Position numbers and translations under genes: made by a program. The notes below the pieces were generated by a model, which was not told the origin of the DNA, searched no databases, and saw nothing but the letters and a program-made list of their open reading frames with translations. From Candidatus Calescibacterium sp. (GTDB lineage Bacteria; DRYD01), in assembly GCA_025059235.1 (NCBI GenBank), contig JANXCV010000002.1:271498-335497 (forward strand): a DNA stretch of 64,000 nt. Reading direction: 5' to 3'. Within the stretch, counting starts at the first letter, position 1; each line of letters opens with the position of its first letter. This document shows positions 9,801 through 17,661 of the stretch, piece after piece.

Positions 9801-10177
9801 CTGAAAGGCTAAAAGAGGGGAAATATAGAGTTAAAGTGAAGACAGTAAGAAAACCCTCTACTATGTTGTACTCCCAGTCAGATATCGTTAAAATGATGAA
9901 GGAAAAGGAAATCGGTAGACCCTCTACTTATGCATCTACAATCCAGAAATTATTCTCACGAGGATATATCATTGAAAAGTTCGATAGGCTTATACCCACT
10001 AAAAAGGGAATACTAGTAGATGAAGTATTAACAAAAAACTACTCTGAATTCGTTGATGAACAAAGAACAAAAGAATTACTCAAAAAAATAGATGAAGTAG
10101 AACAAAATCTTAAAAATCCAGTTAGCATAGTAGAGGAGCTGGTAGCAGAAATTAGCAGTATTCTACAACTTAAATAA
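6866..10177 (+). CDS. rgy: Reverse gyrase
   Basis: An ATP-dependent type IA topoisomerase that introduces positive supercoils, found almost only in hyperthermophiles and extreme thermophiles. The N-terminal helicase-like module has Walker A APTGTGKT (residues 63-70), the DDxD box at 177-180, SATLRRG and 'QASGRCSR'. The topoisomerase module begins near residue 542 (IVESPTKAK), has a zinc finger near 625-655 (CKEC...CIYC), the Toprim DPDSEGE acidic residues D675, D677, E679 and E681, and the active-site Tyr853 in TYHRTES. The N-terminal zinc finger found in Thermotoga and archaeal enzymes is missing: the protein starts just before the motor domain. About 200 bases of non-coding DNA precede it, so it probably has its own promoter. 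Confidence 0.96.
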   Translation: MNSMGIEVVYLEKPEELIDFNQVRSEVTRFEDFFSFCFGYKLKSIQKNYAKRFFSNISFSIVAPTGTGKTILGIFLGLYNSFIRNKRSLLIFPTQLLVKQTFEIFQKYLPKVQKYIGSKIDPDEYLFFLSYESKSVKEEKIGRLLSEDQKFVVITNQFLSRRFEILSSSKYDYIFVDDLDSISKSSKNTFRILKLLGFDDETLNLAKTSTLEITPELSKKIADLKKDIGILVISSATLRRGLNSILFRKLLNFDVGSSINFVRNIDDVFVGPKNVEKLKEILNIMGPGGLIFTESQEEALYLEKLIQNSKFISSKNIKQIDDLVDIYVDDEDRIEIEEVDEEILDENEEEILIKESIKENEINYLIGIASPYSVLVRGLDLPYKIRYVVFWGLPKRKINLKNLENYRNLYPIQKMLSNIFFRKKMVSLEKIKNFVENISQPQIISTFIIKDYHLYSIDIKTYLQASGRCSRITPHGITKGVSFIFDDEVFFDPLSKNAYFHNFEIIRINELDIDKSIEEINITRMRNNSDRNNNDLDFKSYLMIVESPTKAKQIARMFGSPGITKMGNLQVFETLSPIGILMIVPSMGHVVELSIDQAEEKNNIYNVILEIEGNVKKVKTLYCFIRKCKECNKSFASTSDVCIYCSSKNLVSTKESINSLKTLSFFVDGIILATDPDSEGEKISFDILNLLNHENYYRVIFNEITKKAIVKSLSEPIKIRKSLVDAQMVRRIEDRWIGFSLSRILKEKMEDHNISAGRVQSPALHWIVEKYKQYNTKRTFAIVDDFKIQFIDSEIKGEAILEIQILDEYEQKINVLPFNTSDILIFANSVLKISSQETMKILQKLFEYGLITYHRTESYYVSDQGISIAREIFKKKNFDFSYRNFGEPHAHEAIRITKPLEPEDIKIAYQDKLSNYDIRMYEMIYRRFLACFTRDNYVRVVKYKFILKQGEKYSETEQDRIVQTSGLGFEIFPYLSYKTERLKEGKYRVKVKTVRKPSTMLYSQSDIVKMMKEKEIGRPSTYASTIQKLFSRGYIIEKFDRLIPTKKGILVDEVLTKNYSEFVDEQRTKELLKKIDEVEQNLKNPVSIVEELVAEISSILQLK

Positions 10178-10217
10178 AAGGTATAGATATTTTTCTTATC
10201 AAAAAATATTCAGAGGA

Positions 10218-10838
10218 ATGAGTTTCAGTATAATTTCCATAGAAGGTGTCGATGGTAGTGGAAAAACTACTATATCCAATCTGTTGTATCAAAGGATCTC
10301 GTATAGTTTTCCAAATTTAAATATTCAAAAATATCATGAACCCATGTTCTTTAACCATGAAATATACCAGACAAGTATAGAAAGCTCTAGATATTTATTA
10401 CTGTTATTTCTTACTTCTAGGAAAAAATTGATTCAGCAGGTGAATCCCAATGAAGGTCAGCTAGTTATCATAGATAGATACGTTGATAGCACTTTTGTTT
10501 ATCAATGTTTGTTTCAAAAAGCAATAGACTTTGAAACACTAATGTATTTACATGAAAAGATAATTTTTGAAGATAAGCTATGCTATTGGCCAGATATAAC
10601 TTTCATTCTTGAAGCCAATTCTCAGGATATAAAGAACAGAATAAAACAAAAAAATAATTCTAAGCTATTTGATAATTGTGAAATAGAACACATAATGTAT
10701 CTTTACAGAAATCTTCCCTTGATTTTTCCCAACAGAGTATTTTATTTCTTTAATACTTCTAATCTTTCTGAGTCAAAGATAGTAGAGACAATGTTTGAAA
10801 TAATAGTGAAAAAAAGCCTATTTTACCATAAGAGGTGA
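10218..10838 (+). CDS. tmk: Thymidylate kinase
   Basis: Phosphorylates dTMP to dTDP for dTTP synthesis in the cytosol. Walker A is IEGVDGSGKTT at residues 8-18, and the DR(Y/H) motif is IIDRYVDSTF near residue 86. Length of 206 residues is normal. The lid region after 'FILEAN' (PDITFILEAN) holds basic residues as expected. It sits 40 bases after reverse gyrase and just before a BatD-like gene, probably on the reverse gyrase transcript. Confidence 0.92.
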   Translation: MSFSIISIEGVDGSGKTTISNLLYQRISYSFPNLNIQKYHEPMFFNHEIYQTSIESSRYLLLLFLTSRKKLIQQVNPNEGQLVIIDRYVDSTFVYQCLFQKAIDFETLMYLHEKIIFEDKLCYWPDITFILEANSQDIKNRIKQKNNSKLFDNCEIEHIMYLYRNLPLIFPNRVFYFFNTSNLSESKIVETMFEIIVKKSLFYHKR

Positions 10839-10845
10839 TAAGATT

Positions 10846-12129
10846 ATGTATACAAAGGTTTTCCAGGCTAAGTTTATTTTTATCTTTATGGTTAGTGTTT
10901 ATTTTCTTTTAACTTCTTTTAGAGATGACTATGGAAATATAATTGAAATAATTCCTCAAGCTTCTAAAAATACTGTGAGTCTTGGTGAAAATTTTTATTT
11001 AACTGTCCATATTAACTTCAAGAGTCCTTCCAATACTAGCTGGTATGTGGAAGACAATTTCAAGTTGATGAGAATAGACGAATTTTTAAGCAGTTTTACA
11101 GTGATTTCTCGTTCTATTGACAGAAAAATAACTCAGACTAATGATTATGATATTATGGATTTAACTTATACGTTTGTTTTGCAGGCCCGTCAAGTTGGGG
11201 AATTTACTCTTAAGGATATAGGACTGATGTATGAGATTAATGATGGTAGTAAAAAAGTGAGTAAATTTGCTCCCATGGACAATTCTAGGGCGATAGTAAT
11301 AAGGGTATATGGTACATCTGTACCCCAACCTCAGCCACAGCCTCAACCACAGCCTCAGCCGTTTCCCCAACCTCAACCTCAACCTCAGCCTCAACCTCAA
11401 CCACAGCCCCAACCTCAACCACAGCCTCAACCTTTTCCCCAACCTCAGCCTCAACCGTTCCCTCAGCCATATCCTCAACCATTTCCTCAGTCACCAACAC
11501 CTTATACAACTTTCCCAAATACATCTCCTACGGTAAATCCTCCTGTTTCAGAAAACCAGGAGACAAACTGGCTTAATTGGGCTATGATAATCATTGTAGC
11601 ATCTATAATCCTAGCTATTCTTATCATCGGAATCTACTGGCTATATAAAATACTCAGTTTTTCCGGTACAACTATCGAAAAGCAGCAAAACCAAGATCAG
11701 ACGATTATTAATATTGAAAAGTTTTCAGTACCAACAGAGAAGATCACAGAAAAGATAACCCCCATAGATTACTCTAAAATAAACATAAATAGCAAAATTG
11801 AGGAAATAATTCGTGACTTAAAAATGAGAAAATATAACAATAGCTTATCCAATCTAGCTATAGTCGGGCAATATATAGTTCACAAAGTTAACAAAATTAT
11901 GAATGAAAATAATCTAAGAGATTCAATTGAAAAGTTGAATTTCATAGGCAGAAGTGATCTATCCAAAGATATAAATCAGGTATACACCGAAATTATACAG
12001 CTCACTTTCTACGAATATGAAGAAAATAACCCCACTAAAATTTCTGAAGAAGAACTGGAAAAAAGAATTTATAAATTGGTTGATCAAGTAAAGTCTTTAA
12101 ATAACTCTCTTAGTGGATTGAAAATCTAG
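10846..12129 (+). CDS. BatD-like membrane protein with Pro-Gln repeat linker
   Basis: Reads as signal/anchor (residues 5-22), an extracytoplasmic beta domain (about 25-155) with the 'ASKNTVSLGENFYLTV' start and 'VLQARQVGEFTL' strand typical of BatD/oxygen-tolerance proteins, a Pro-Gln repeat (about 160-215), a transmembrane helix (about 243-268) and a cytoplasmic helical tail. The start at 10846 follows AAGAGGTGATAAG. BatD proteins normally work with BatA/BatB VWA-domain proteins and a MoxR ATPase; none is in this window. Neighbours are tmk upstream and convergent hisS downstream. The family call rests on domain order and strand pattern, so it is moderate. Confidence 0.65.
   Translation: MYTKVFQAKFIFIFMVSVYFLLTSFRDDYGNIIEIIPQASKNTVSLGENFYLTVHINFKSPSNTSWYVEDNFKLMRIDEFLSSFTVISRSIDRKITQTNDYDIMDLTYTFVLQARQVGEFTLKDIGLMYEINDGSKKVSKFAPMDNSRAIVIRVYGTSVPQPQPQPQPQPQPFPQPQPQPQPQPQPQPQPQPQPQPFPQPQPQPFPQPYPQPFPQSPTPYTTFPNTSPTVNPPVSENQETNWLNWAMIIIVASIILAILIIGIYWLYKILSFSGTTIEKQQNQDQTIINIEKFSVPTEKITEKITPIDYSKININSKIEEIIRDLKMRKYNNSLSNLAIVGQYIVHKVNKIMNENNLRDSIEKLNFIGRSDLSKDINQVYTEIIQLTFYEYEENNPTKISEEELEKRIYKLVDQVKSLNNSLSGLKI
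11323..11490 (+). repeat. In-frame Pro-Gln coding repeat
   Basis: A hexamer-like repeat (CCWCARCCTCAR) encodes alternating Pro-Gln, broken at intervals by Pro-Phe-Pro or Pro-Tyr-Pro. The codons vary between copies, so selection seems to hold the protein pattern. It links the outer domain of the BatD-like protein to its membrane helix and probably forms a stiff polyproline-type rod. Such repeats are prone to length change. Confidence 0.85.
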
Positions 12130-12134
12130 TAATA

Positions 12135-13421
12135 TTATTCATCTTTGAGCAATCCGATCAAAGTTGGAATAAAACTTTCTATTTTTGTTCTTTGTTGTTT
12201 TCCTGTCTCCATGTTTTTAATTGTTACTTCATCCTGATTAAGTTCTTCTTCTCCCACGAATACAACATAATTGATTTTTAATTTATCTGATGCTTTTAGT
12301 GCTTTAGATAAATTTTCAAATTTAGTTAAATATATCTCTATATCTGGGGTGTTTATCTTTTTCTTGAGCACGATTTTTTCTAGTAGCTTTGAATATATGC
12401 CAGAAATTATTTTGTCAGCTTTTTCCGTCAGTGAAACTAAGTTTATTCTTATTTTTTCTTTAAGCAGGCTTTTAAAGGTTTTTTGTTCTTGTAGTATATT
12501 TGTTAATCTTTCTAGTCCACCGGCGAATCCGATAGCAGGAATATCATATTTACCCTGACTTATCTCTCTTACCAGATAGTCATATCTTCCTCCTCCTGCT
12601 AGATCAACGTTGTTGCACTTGATCTCAAATACTGTTCTATTGTAGTAATCTAGTCCTCTTACTAAGAGAGTATTCAGTTTTATGGGTATTTTGAAATCGT
12701 TTAGAGTTTGTAAAAGATTATTGAAATGTTTTTTACAGGATGTACAAAGATGATCTATACTCTTGGGTGCTTCATTTGATATTTCTTTGCATACAGGATT
12801 TTTACAGTCCAGAATCCTTAACGGATTTTCGTTTAGTCTTCTTTTACAGTCTGAACACAGTTTATCTTCGAATTTAGAGAAGTATTCAAAAATACTTTCT
12901 CTATAAGATGGTCTACATTCTTGACAACCTATACTATTTAGATGAACTTCTACCTGAAGATTAAATATGGAATTGTATATATGGTGGCATATTAATATTG
13001 TTTCGAAATCTGCTAGGTAATCCTCTTGGCCAAAATACTCTATTCCGAATTGCGTAGCTTGTCTGTACCTATCCTTCTGAGGTTTCTCATATCTGAATAT
13101 ACTACCTACGTAGTATAGTTTTATTACGTGATTTAGTAGTAGGTTATTTTGTATTATTGCTCTTACTACGGGAGCTGTTATTTCGGGTCTTAGTGCTAAA
13201 TGTCTTCCCTTTTTGTCTTGAAATTCGTACATTTCTTTCGATACTATATCGCTTGTAATTCCTGCACTTCTTTTAAAAAGTTCTATATTTTCGAAAACAG
13301 GTGTTTCTATGGGTTTATATCCCAGATTTTCGAGAAATGAAGTTATTTTGTTTGTTATTTCTTTTCTTAACGTACTCTCTGGATGTATGTAATCGTTTGT
13401 GCCTTTGGGTTTTTCTATCAT
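12135..13421 (-). CDS. hisS: Histidyl-tRNA synthetase
   Basis: Charges tRNA-His. Class II motifs are visible: motif 2 around 'RPEITAPVVRAI' and 'IFRYEKPQKDRYRQATQFGIE', the HisA motif GLDYYNRTVFE near residue 258, and AGGGRYDYL near residue 275. A cysteine-rich insertion (about residues 175-235, CQECRPSY, CSDCKRRL, CKNPVC, CTSCKKHF) is of the kind found in many bacterial HisRS proteins and could hold zinc. The C-terminal anticodon-binding domain is present. It is convergent with the BatD-like gene and divergent from nuoD. Confidence 0.94.
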   Translation of the reverse strand: MIEKPKGTNDYIHPESTLRKEITNKITSFLENLGYKPIETPVFENIELFKRSAGITSDIVSKEMYEFQDKKGRHLALRPEITAPVVRAIIQNNLLLNHVIKLYYVGSIFRYEKPQKDRYRQATQFGIEYFGQEDYLADFETILICHHIYNSIFNLQVEVHLNSIGCQECRPSYRESIFEYFSKFEDKLCSDCKRRLNENPLRILDCKNPVCKEISNEAPKSIDHLCTSCKKHFNNLLQTLNDFKIPIKLNTLLVRGLDYYNRTVFEIKCNNVDLAGGGRYDYLVREISQGKYDIPAIGFAGGLERLTNILQEQKTFKSLLKEKIRINLVSLTEKADKIISGIYSKLLEKIVLKKKINTPDIEIYLTKFENLSKALKASDKLKINYVVFVGEEELNQDEVTIKNMETGKQQRTKIESFIPTLIGLLKDE

Positions 13422-13535
13422 ATTAAATAAATTACTACATTATTTGTTTTTAACCTAGTTATTCTCGGCAAAGGATAAATACATTTTTTGATTGAAGTAA
13501 TTAATAGTGGGAGATTACGAGAGGTGAGAAATTGG

Positions 13536-14714
13536 ATGATTCAAGAGAAAAGCTTATCTTTTTGGATAAATAAGGAAGATACTATAGCTTCTGAGGATGG
13601 AATAGAGATAAGGGAGATGTGGGTTGCAATGGGTCCTCAGCATCCATCAACCCACGGAATACTACAACTTTTGGTCAAGCTAGACGGTGAAGTAATTCTT
13701 GATCTGAAACCAGTAATAGGATACCTTCATAGAAGTATGGAAAGAATAGCAGAGAGTATAACCTATCTTCAAGGGATACATATAACCGATAGGCAAGATT
13801 ATATATCTGCTATGAACATGAACTTGCCCATATGTTTAGCGGTTGATGAGTTGTTAGGTATAATTCCTTCTAGGAAGGCTCAGGCACTAAGAACCTTGGC
13901 GGTAGAACTAAACAGGATAGCAAGCCATCTTTTGTGGTATGGTCTTATAGCTCTTGATTCAGGTGCTGTAACACCATTCCTATGGGCTTTTGAACTCAGA
14001 GAAAATGTTTTAAATATCTTCGAAAAACTTGTCGGAGCTAGACTAACTCTGCATTACATTAGACCTTCGGGGGTTGCTTACGATATAGCTGATACCACTT
14101 TGAATGATGTAAAAGAATTTCTTGTTCTTCTTAAGAGAAAGATACCTGATCTACATGGAATACTGACAGAGAATCCAATATTTATTAGTAGGATGGAAGA
14201 TGTGGGATATATACCGCCGGAGTTAGCTATTAGCTACGGGGCTTCAGGACCAGTTCTAAGAGCCGCAGGGATAAGGTGGGATCTTAGAAGAGCTGAACCA
14301 TATTTGCTCTATGACGAACTGGATTTCGATATTCCAGTAGAAACCGCTTCAGACAACATGGCAAGATATCTAGTAAGGATGAAAGAGATAGAGGAAAGTA
14401 TCAAAATACTGGAGCAGGTAGTGAAAATTCTTGAGGATCCTTTTGTAAAGTCTCAGCCACATATAGATATAAGGATCGGCTGGAGGATAAATATCCCTCC
14501 AGGACAAGTCTATATAAAAACTGAATCTCCAAGAGGAGAATATGGTGTATATGTAGTTTCTGACGGATTCGATAAACCATATAGAGTAAAATACAGAAGT
14601 GCTGCTTTTTCGAATCTATCTCTTTTACCAGAAATCTCAAGAGGACAACTAATACAAGATATGATCGTAACACTGGGAACATTAGACATAGTATTGGGTG
14701 AAATAGACAGATGA
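13536..14714 (+). CDS. nuoD: NADH-quinone oxidoreductase subunit D (49 kDa)
   Basis: Peripheral-arm subunit of complex I that lines the quinone pocket with NuoB. The signature MGPQHPSTHG is near the N-terminus, followed by 'LDLKPVIGYLHRSMERIAE' and a C-terminal 'DIVLGEIDR', all diagnostic. An in-frame TTG at 13488 would add 16 residues, but GAGAGGTGAG (13519-13528) is placed for ATG 13536. No other nuo gene is present, which is unusual because nuoD normally sits between nuoC and nuoE. The next gene overlaps its stop (ATGA). Confidence 0.92.
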   Translation: MIQEKSLSFWINKEDTIASEDGIEIREMWVAMGPQHPSTHGILQLLVKLDGEVILDLKPVIGYLHRSMERIAESITYLQGIHITDRQDYISAMNMNLPICLAVDELLGIIPSRKAQALRTLAVELNRIASHLLWYGLIALDSGAVTPFLWAFELRENVLNIFEKLVGARLTLHYIRPSGVAYDIADTTLNDVKEFLVLLKRKIPDLHGILTENPIFISRMEDVGYIPPELAISYGASGPVLRAAGIRWDLRRAEPYLLYDELDFDIPVETASDNMARYLVRMKEIEESIKILEQVVKILEDPFVKSQPHIDIRIGWRINIPPGQVYIKTESPRGEYGVYVVSDGFDKPYRVKYRSAAFSNLSLLPEISRGQLIQDMIVTLGTLDIVLGEIDR

Positions 14715-14980
14715 AAGCCCTATTGGTTCTGTTGGAAGGTAAAGTTCAAGGTGTAGGAATGAGATATTTTATAAGAAAAAATGCTCAAAAATTGGGTGTA
14801 AGTGGATACGCAAAAAACCTTCCAGACGGAAAAGTTGAAGCCCTTCTAATAGCAGAAGAGGAAATTCTGCTAAATCTTCTTGATACAATAAAAAATCACT
14901 CACCAGGTAACATAAGATCTATCAACTACAAAGAGATAGATATCCCTTCTGAATGGATAGGAAAGTTTGAGATAATGTGA
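14711..14980 (+). CDS. acyP: Acylphosphatase
   Basis: A small enzyme that hydrolyses carboxyl-phosphate bonds. The 89-residue protein has the signature GKVQGVGMRYFIRKNA, including the catalytic Arg of the VQGVG(x)R loop, and the second motif GYAKNLPDGKVE with the catalytic Asn. It starts inside the nuoD stop (ATGA) and ends by overlapping the following GTG start, so it is coupled to both. Confidence 0.93.
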   Translation: MKALLVLLEGKVQGVGMRYFIRKNAQKLGVSGYAKNLPDGKVEALLIAEEEILLNLLDTIKNHSPGNIRSINYKEIDIPSEWIGKFEIM

Positions 14981-16122
14981 TTGATAATTTACCCCTAATA
15001 TACCGTAAAATAAAATCAATTGGACTTTACAGAGGAAATGACTTTGAAAATACCTTCCAAGAGATATGTTCTCTTATAGACAGTTATCTTGAGAAAGGTT
15101 ATCTATGGATCTCGTTTTATTCATACTATAATCTATTCTACAACATTCTTTTACACCAGAATCAGAGTGAAGATATCTTTTACAAATACTTTTTTATTCT
15201 GTCAAAAATAGAAGATATAATGCGTAAAATTACACTTACCAAAGAAGAGGCAATAGAAATGATTCTAAATAACCCCTTTAACGATCAAGAATTTTTAGAT
15301 AAGCTAAGAAACAGATTGGGTGAGGAAAAATACAATCTGGTAAGAAGTAGGATAGATATGATAAATTCCGTTTTACCACAATTCAAAAACGAAGATATAC
15401 TATCTCTGTATTCTTCGCTATCTATCCATAATTTTTTAAAGTTGATCAGAATACTAAAGGAGAAAGTGAAAATTGAAGAAATCATAGAAATGATTCTGAA
15501 TGATTTGTACGACAAGGATATGAAAGGTATCAGTATAGATATCTCTGAAATAATCGATTTTGGGATCAAAAATCGTGATGATGAATTTATTTCAGATTTC
15601 ATTCAGAGGTTATTCGTAAAGTTTGTATTGCATCTAAACAGCAAAAGTTCTAGTTACAAAGAATGGAAAAAAACATTTATCATATCTACTTACGAAAATG
15701 TAAGCAGATACTTTAGAATAGTTAAAGACTATCCTATTTCCTGTGTTATTTATCTTTTGGCTTCGATTGAAAACTGGTATCAGAAAAGCTATGGTTACGG
15801 TGCTAGATGTTTGTATAGAATATCTAGGATGGTTGAAAATCCAGATCTATCTGTATTACTAACAACTTTAGCTATACAAATTGCTTCTCTGGAAGTTTCT
15901 TTCGAAGAGGATATCAACCTCTGGAAAAGAGAAATATTTTTTAACATTAGGAATTTAGAATACGACGAGATAAAACATAAATTTGAACTTTTTCTTGAAA
16001 GTTTAAAGATAGATCAAAAACTCATAGGGTTAGTTAAGAGTAAATTAAGTAGTTTTTTGATGGACGTTTTTAACACCCTTAGATTAAGGAGAATAAAAGA
16101 TTTGAGAATAGAAATGAATTGA
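14977..16122 (+). CDS. Hypothetical helical protein (381 aa)
   Basis: No family recognised. The start is a GTG overlapping the acylphosphatase stop (GTGA). The protein is almost entirely alternating hydrophobic and charged residues, which predicts an all-alpha, possibly repeat-like fold; there is no signal peptide, cysteine motif or nucleotide-binding loop. It lies between acylphosphatase and hemD in one coupled run. Confidence 0.75.
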   Translation: MIDNLPLIYRKIKSIGLYRGNDFENTFQEICSLIDSYLEKGYLWISFYSYYNLFYNILLHQNQSEDIFYKYFFILSKIEDIMRKITLTKEEAIEMILNNPFNDQEFLDKLRNRLGEEKYNLVRSRIDMINSVLPQFKNEDILSLYSSLSIHNFLKLIRILKEKVKIEEIIEMILNDLYDKDMKGISIDISEIIDFGIKNRDDEFISDFIQRLFVKFVLHLNSKSSSYKEWKKTFIISTYENVSRYFRIVKDYPISCVIYLLASIENWYQKSYGYGARCLYRISRMVENPDLSVLLTTLAIQIASLEVSFEEDINLWKREIFFNIRNLEYDEIKHKFELFLESLKIDQKLIGLVKSKLSSFLMDVFNTLRLRRIKDLRIEMN

Positions 16123-16123
16123 T

Positions 16124-16813
16124 GTGAGGATTTTGATAACTAGACCAGAGTCCTGCAATAATCCAATTCTACAAGAAAAATTATCAAGAGAATTCAGAAT
16201 TCATGTAGATATACTTGAACTAGCAAAAATAGAGCCTATCTATATAAACATTGAAAAAGCTATTCAGATAATTCCTGAGTTCGAGTATATCTGTTGGACC
16301 AGTCAAAATGGAGTAGAAGTGTTTTTCACATATCTATTAAGGAAATTTCCAGACAGGTTAGAGATTTTCAGAGAAAAGATTTTGGTTGCTATTGGACCTA
16401 TGACTGCCCAAAAACTAAAAGATTTCCTAGATACAGAGGTAATCATTCCTGAAAAGTACGAGTCAGATTTTTTAAGATCCATGATAATCGAGCTAAAAAA
16501 TAGGTGTTTGATTTTAAGATCTGCTTTGGCAAAACCGATGGGATTACCAAACGCCTATGAATTACACATATACACACTTATAAAGAAGGAAAATATTTAT
16601 TTACCAGTACAGAGATATGACTATATTATTTTAACCAGTGCTTTCTTAACCAAGCTATTTTTCGAAGTTGTAAGAATTTTTCCTGAGAAGGCTTTTGTTC
16701 CCATTGGACCTGTTACCTACAGAGAACTCGAAAAGCACGTAGATAAGTCATTAATTATCAAGTATCCATCCTCCTACACTATAAAGGACACTATAAGGAA
16801 AATACTCTCTTAA
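16124..16813 (+). CDS. hemD: Uroporphyrinogen-III synthase-like protein
   Basis: Cyclises hydroxymethylbilane to uroporphyrinogen III in tetrapyrrole synthesis. The family is poorly conserved, but several marks fit: N-terminal ILITRPE, 'YICWTSQNGVEVFF' near residue 47 (usual form 'WIIFTSANGV'), 'ILVAIGPMTAQKL' near residue 85 and 'FVPIGPVTYREL' near residue 190. The start is a GTG two bases after the preceding stop. No other hem gene is in the window. Length of 229 residues is typical. Confidence 0.75.
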   Translation: MRILITRPESCNNPILQEKLSREFRIHVDILELAKIEPIYINIEKAIQIIPEFEYICWTSQNGVEVFFTYLLRKFPDRLEIFREKILVAIGPMTAQKLKDFLDTEVIIPEKYESDFLRSMIIELKNRCLILRSALAKPMGLPNAYELHIYTLIKKENIYLPVQRYDYIILTSAFLTKLFFEVVRIFPEKAFVPIGPVTYRELEKHVDKSLIIKYPSSYTIKDTIRKILS

Positions 16814-16868
16814 ATTGTATTCTTGTATGATTAATGAGAATTAGAGAATTTGCACTTCTTCCATTTAC

Positions 16869-16896
16869 TTGTACTTTTGATATTTGTTTTTATAAA
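16869..16896 (+). promoter_or_regulatory. Putative promoter for the glycine-rich gene
   Basis: TTGTAC (16869-16874), a 16-base spacer and TATAAA (16891-16896) would give an RNA with a leader of roughly 95 bases before ATG 16998. The -10 box is good and the -35 box weak. A second TTGACT at 16934-16939 lacks a convincing -10 partner. Confidence 0.3.
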
Positions 16897-16997
16897 CTTT
16901 CAAAAAAAATTAACAATTTTAACAAAAAGCACGTTGACTGAAGTACATTAGAGGTAAAAAATAGAATAGAAATGATTGAAAAGGGAGGTGAAAAGAA

Positions 16998-17522
16998 ATG
17001 ATAAATAACATAGGATTCGGAGGAAGTTTTGGTGTAGGAGCTAGTTTTGGTGTAGGATCCGGTTTTAGTGTAGGCTTTGGACTTGGAGTAGGCACTGTTG
17101 GTATGGGTCTAACCCCAGGAGTACAAGATATGATGCATATTAATAATCCCCTGTTACATGGTTTTATCGGGGGGCTAGTTGGTGGACTACTAGGAGGATT
17201 GTTGGGTGGATTATTAGGTAGCTTACTTGCAAATCCTTTAGGTCAAATAGGACAAAATCCAGTGTCTCCTTTTTCTTTCCCTGGTGGGGTTCCTGGTATG
17301 GGTGGAATGATGCCACCTGGTATTCCTGGAATGGGTGGCCCTGCCTGCTGCCAACCCAACGGTATGAATCAACAACTGATAATACTTCTGATTATCATCT
17401 TATTGATGCTATTAATGCAACAACAAAACCAAGGTAATAATTTTAACGGACAGGGACAGTTCAACTTTGGGTTTGGATTCTTCGGTGGATCGTTTGGTTT
17501 CCCAGCTTCCAAGCTTATCTAA
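16998..17522 (+). CDS. Glycine-rich hydrophobic repeat protein
   Basis: No family recognised. The start follows a very strong ribosome site (GGGAGGTGA, 16984-16992). Residues 5-35 are short repeats of the type (S/G)-F-G-V-G; 55-76 are a GGLLGGLL glycine-zipper-like helix; 90-115 are Gly/Pro/Met-rich with a CC pair; 128-143 are an extremely hydrophobic Leu/Ile run; the C-terminus is again Gly/Phe-rich. It stands alone between a non-coding leader and a perfect terminator, so it looks like a strongly expressed monocistronic gene. A surface, envelope or self-assembling role is conceivable but only inferred from composition. Confidence 0.75.
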   Translation: MINNIGFGGSFGVGASFGVGSGFSVGFGLGVGTVGMGLTPGVQDMMHINNPLLHGFIGGLVGGLLGGLLGGLLGSLLANPLGQIGQNPVSPFSFPGGVPGMGGMMPPGIPGMGGPACCQPNGMNQQLIILLIIILLMLLMQQQNQGNNFNGQGQFNFGFGFFGGSFGFPASKLI

Positions 17523-17541
17523 ATATTGAATAATCATAACT

Positions 17542-17577
17542 ATCCCCCTTCCACTACAGGAAGGGGGATTTTATTTT
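17542..17577 (+). terminator. Rho-independent terminator
   Basis: A perfect 11-base-pair stem (ATCCCCCTTCC at 17542-17552 with GGAAGGGGGAT at 17559-17569) around a 6-base loop is followed by TTTATTTT. It lies 20 bases after the glycine-rich gene and is the only strong intrinsic terminator I found in the window. Confidence 0.9.
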
Positions 17578-17661
17578 ACAAGAATACAAACAAAAGGAAT
17601 ATTTTATTTCCAGCAAGAATAGATAACAAAAGAAGAAAGTTTTTGATTATCCAAAATAAAA

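Noticed and set aside
11161..11536. Three other-frame ORFs across the Pro-Gln repeat
   Set aside because: They are low-complexity Leu/Arg, Val/Glu and Leu/Asn translations of the same repeat; only the BatD-like frame has a signal, domain and ribosome site.
16934..16962. TTGACT followed by A-rich sequence as a promoter
   Set aside because: No -10 box at proper spacing; the TTGTAC/TATAAA pair upstream is better.
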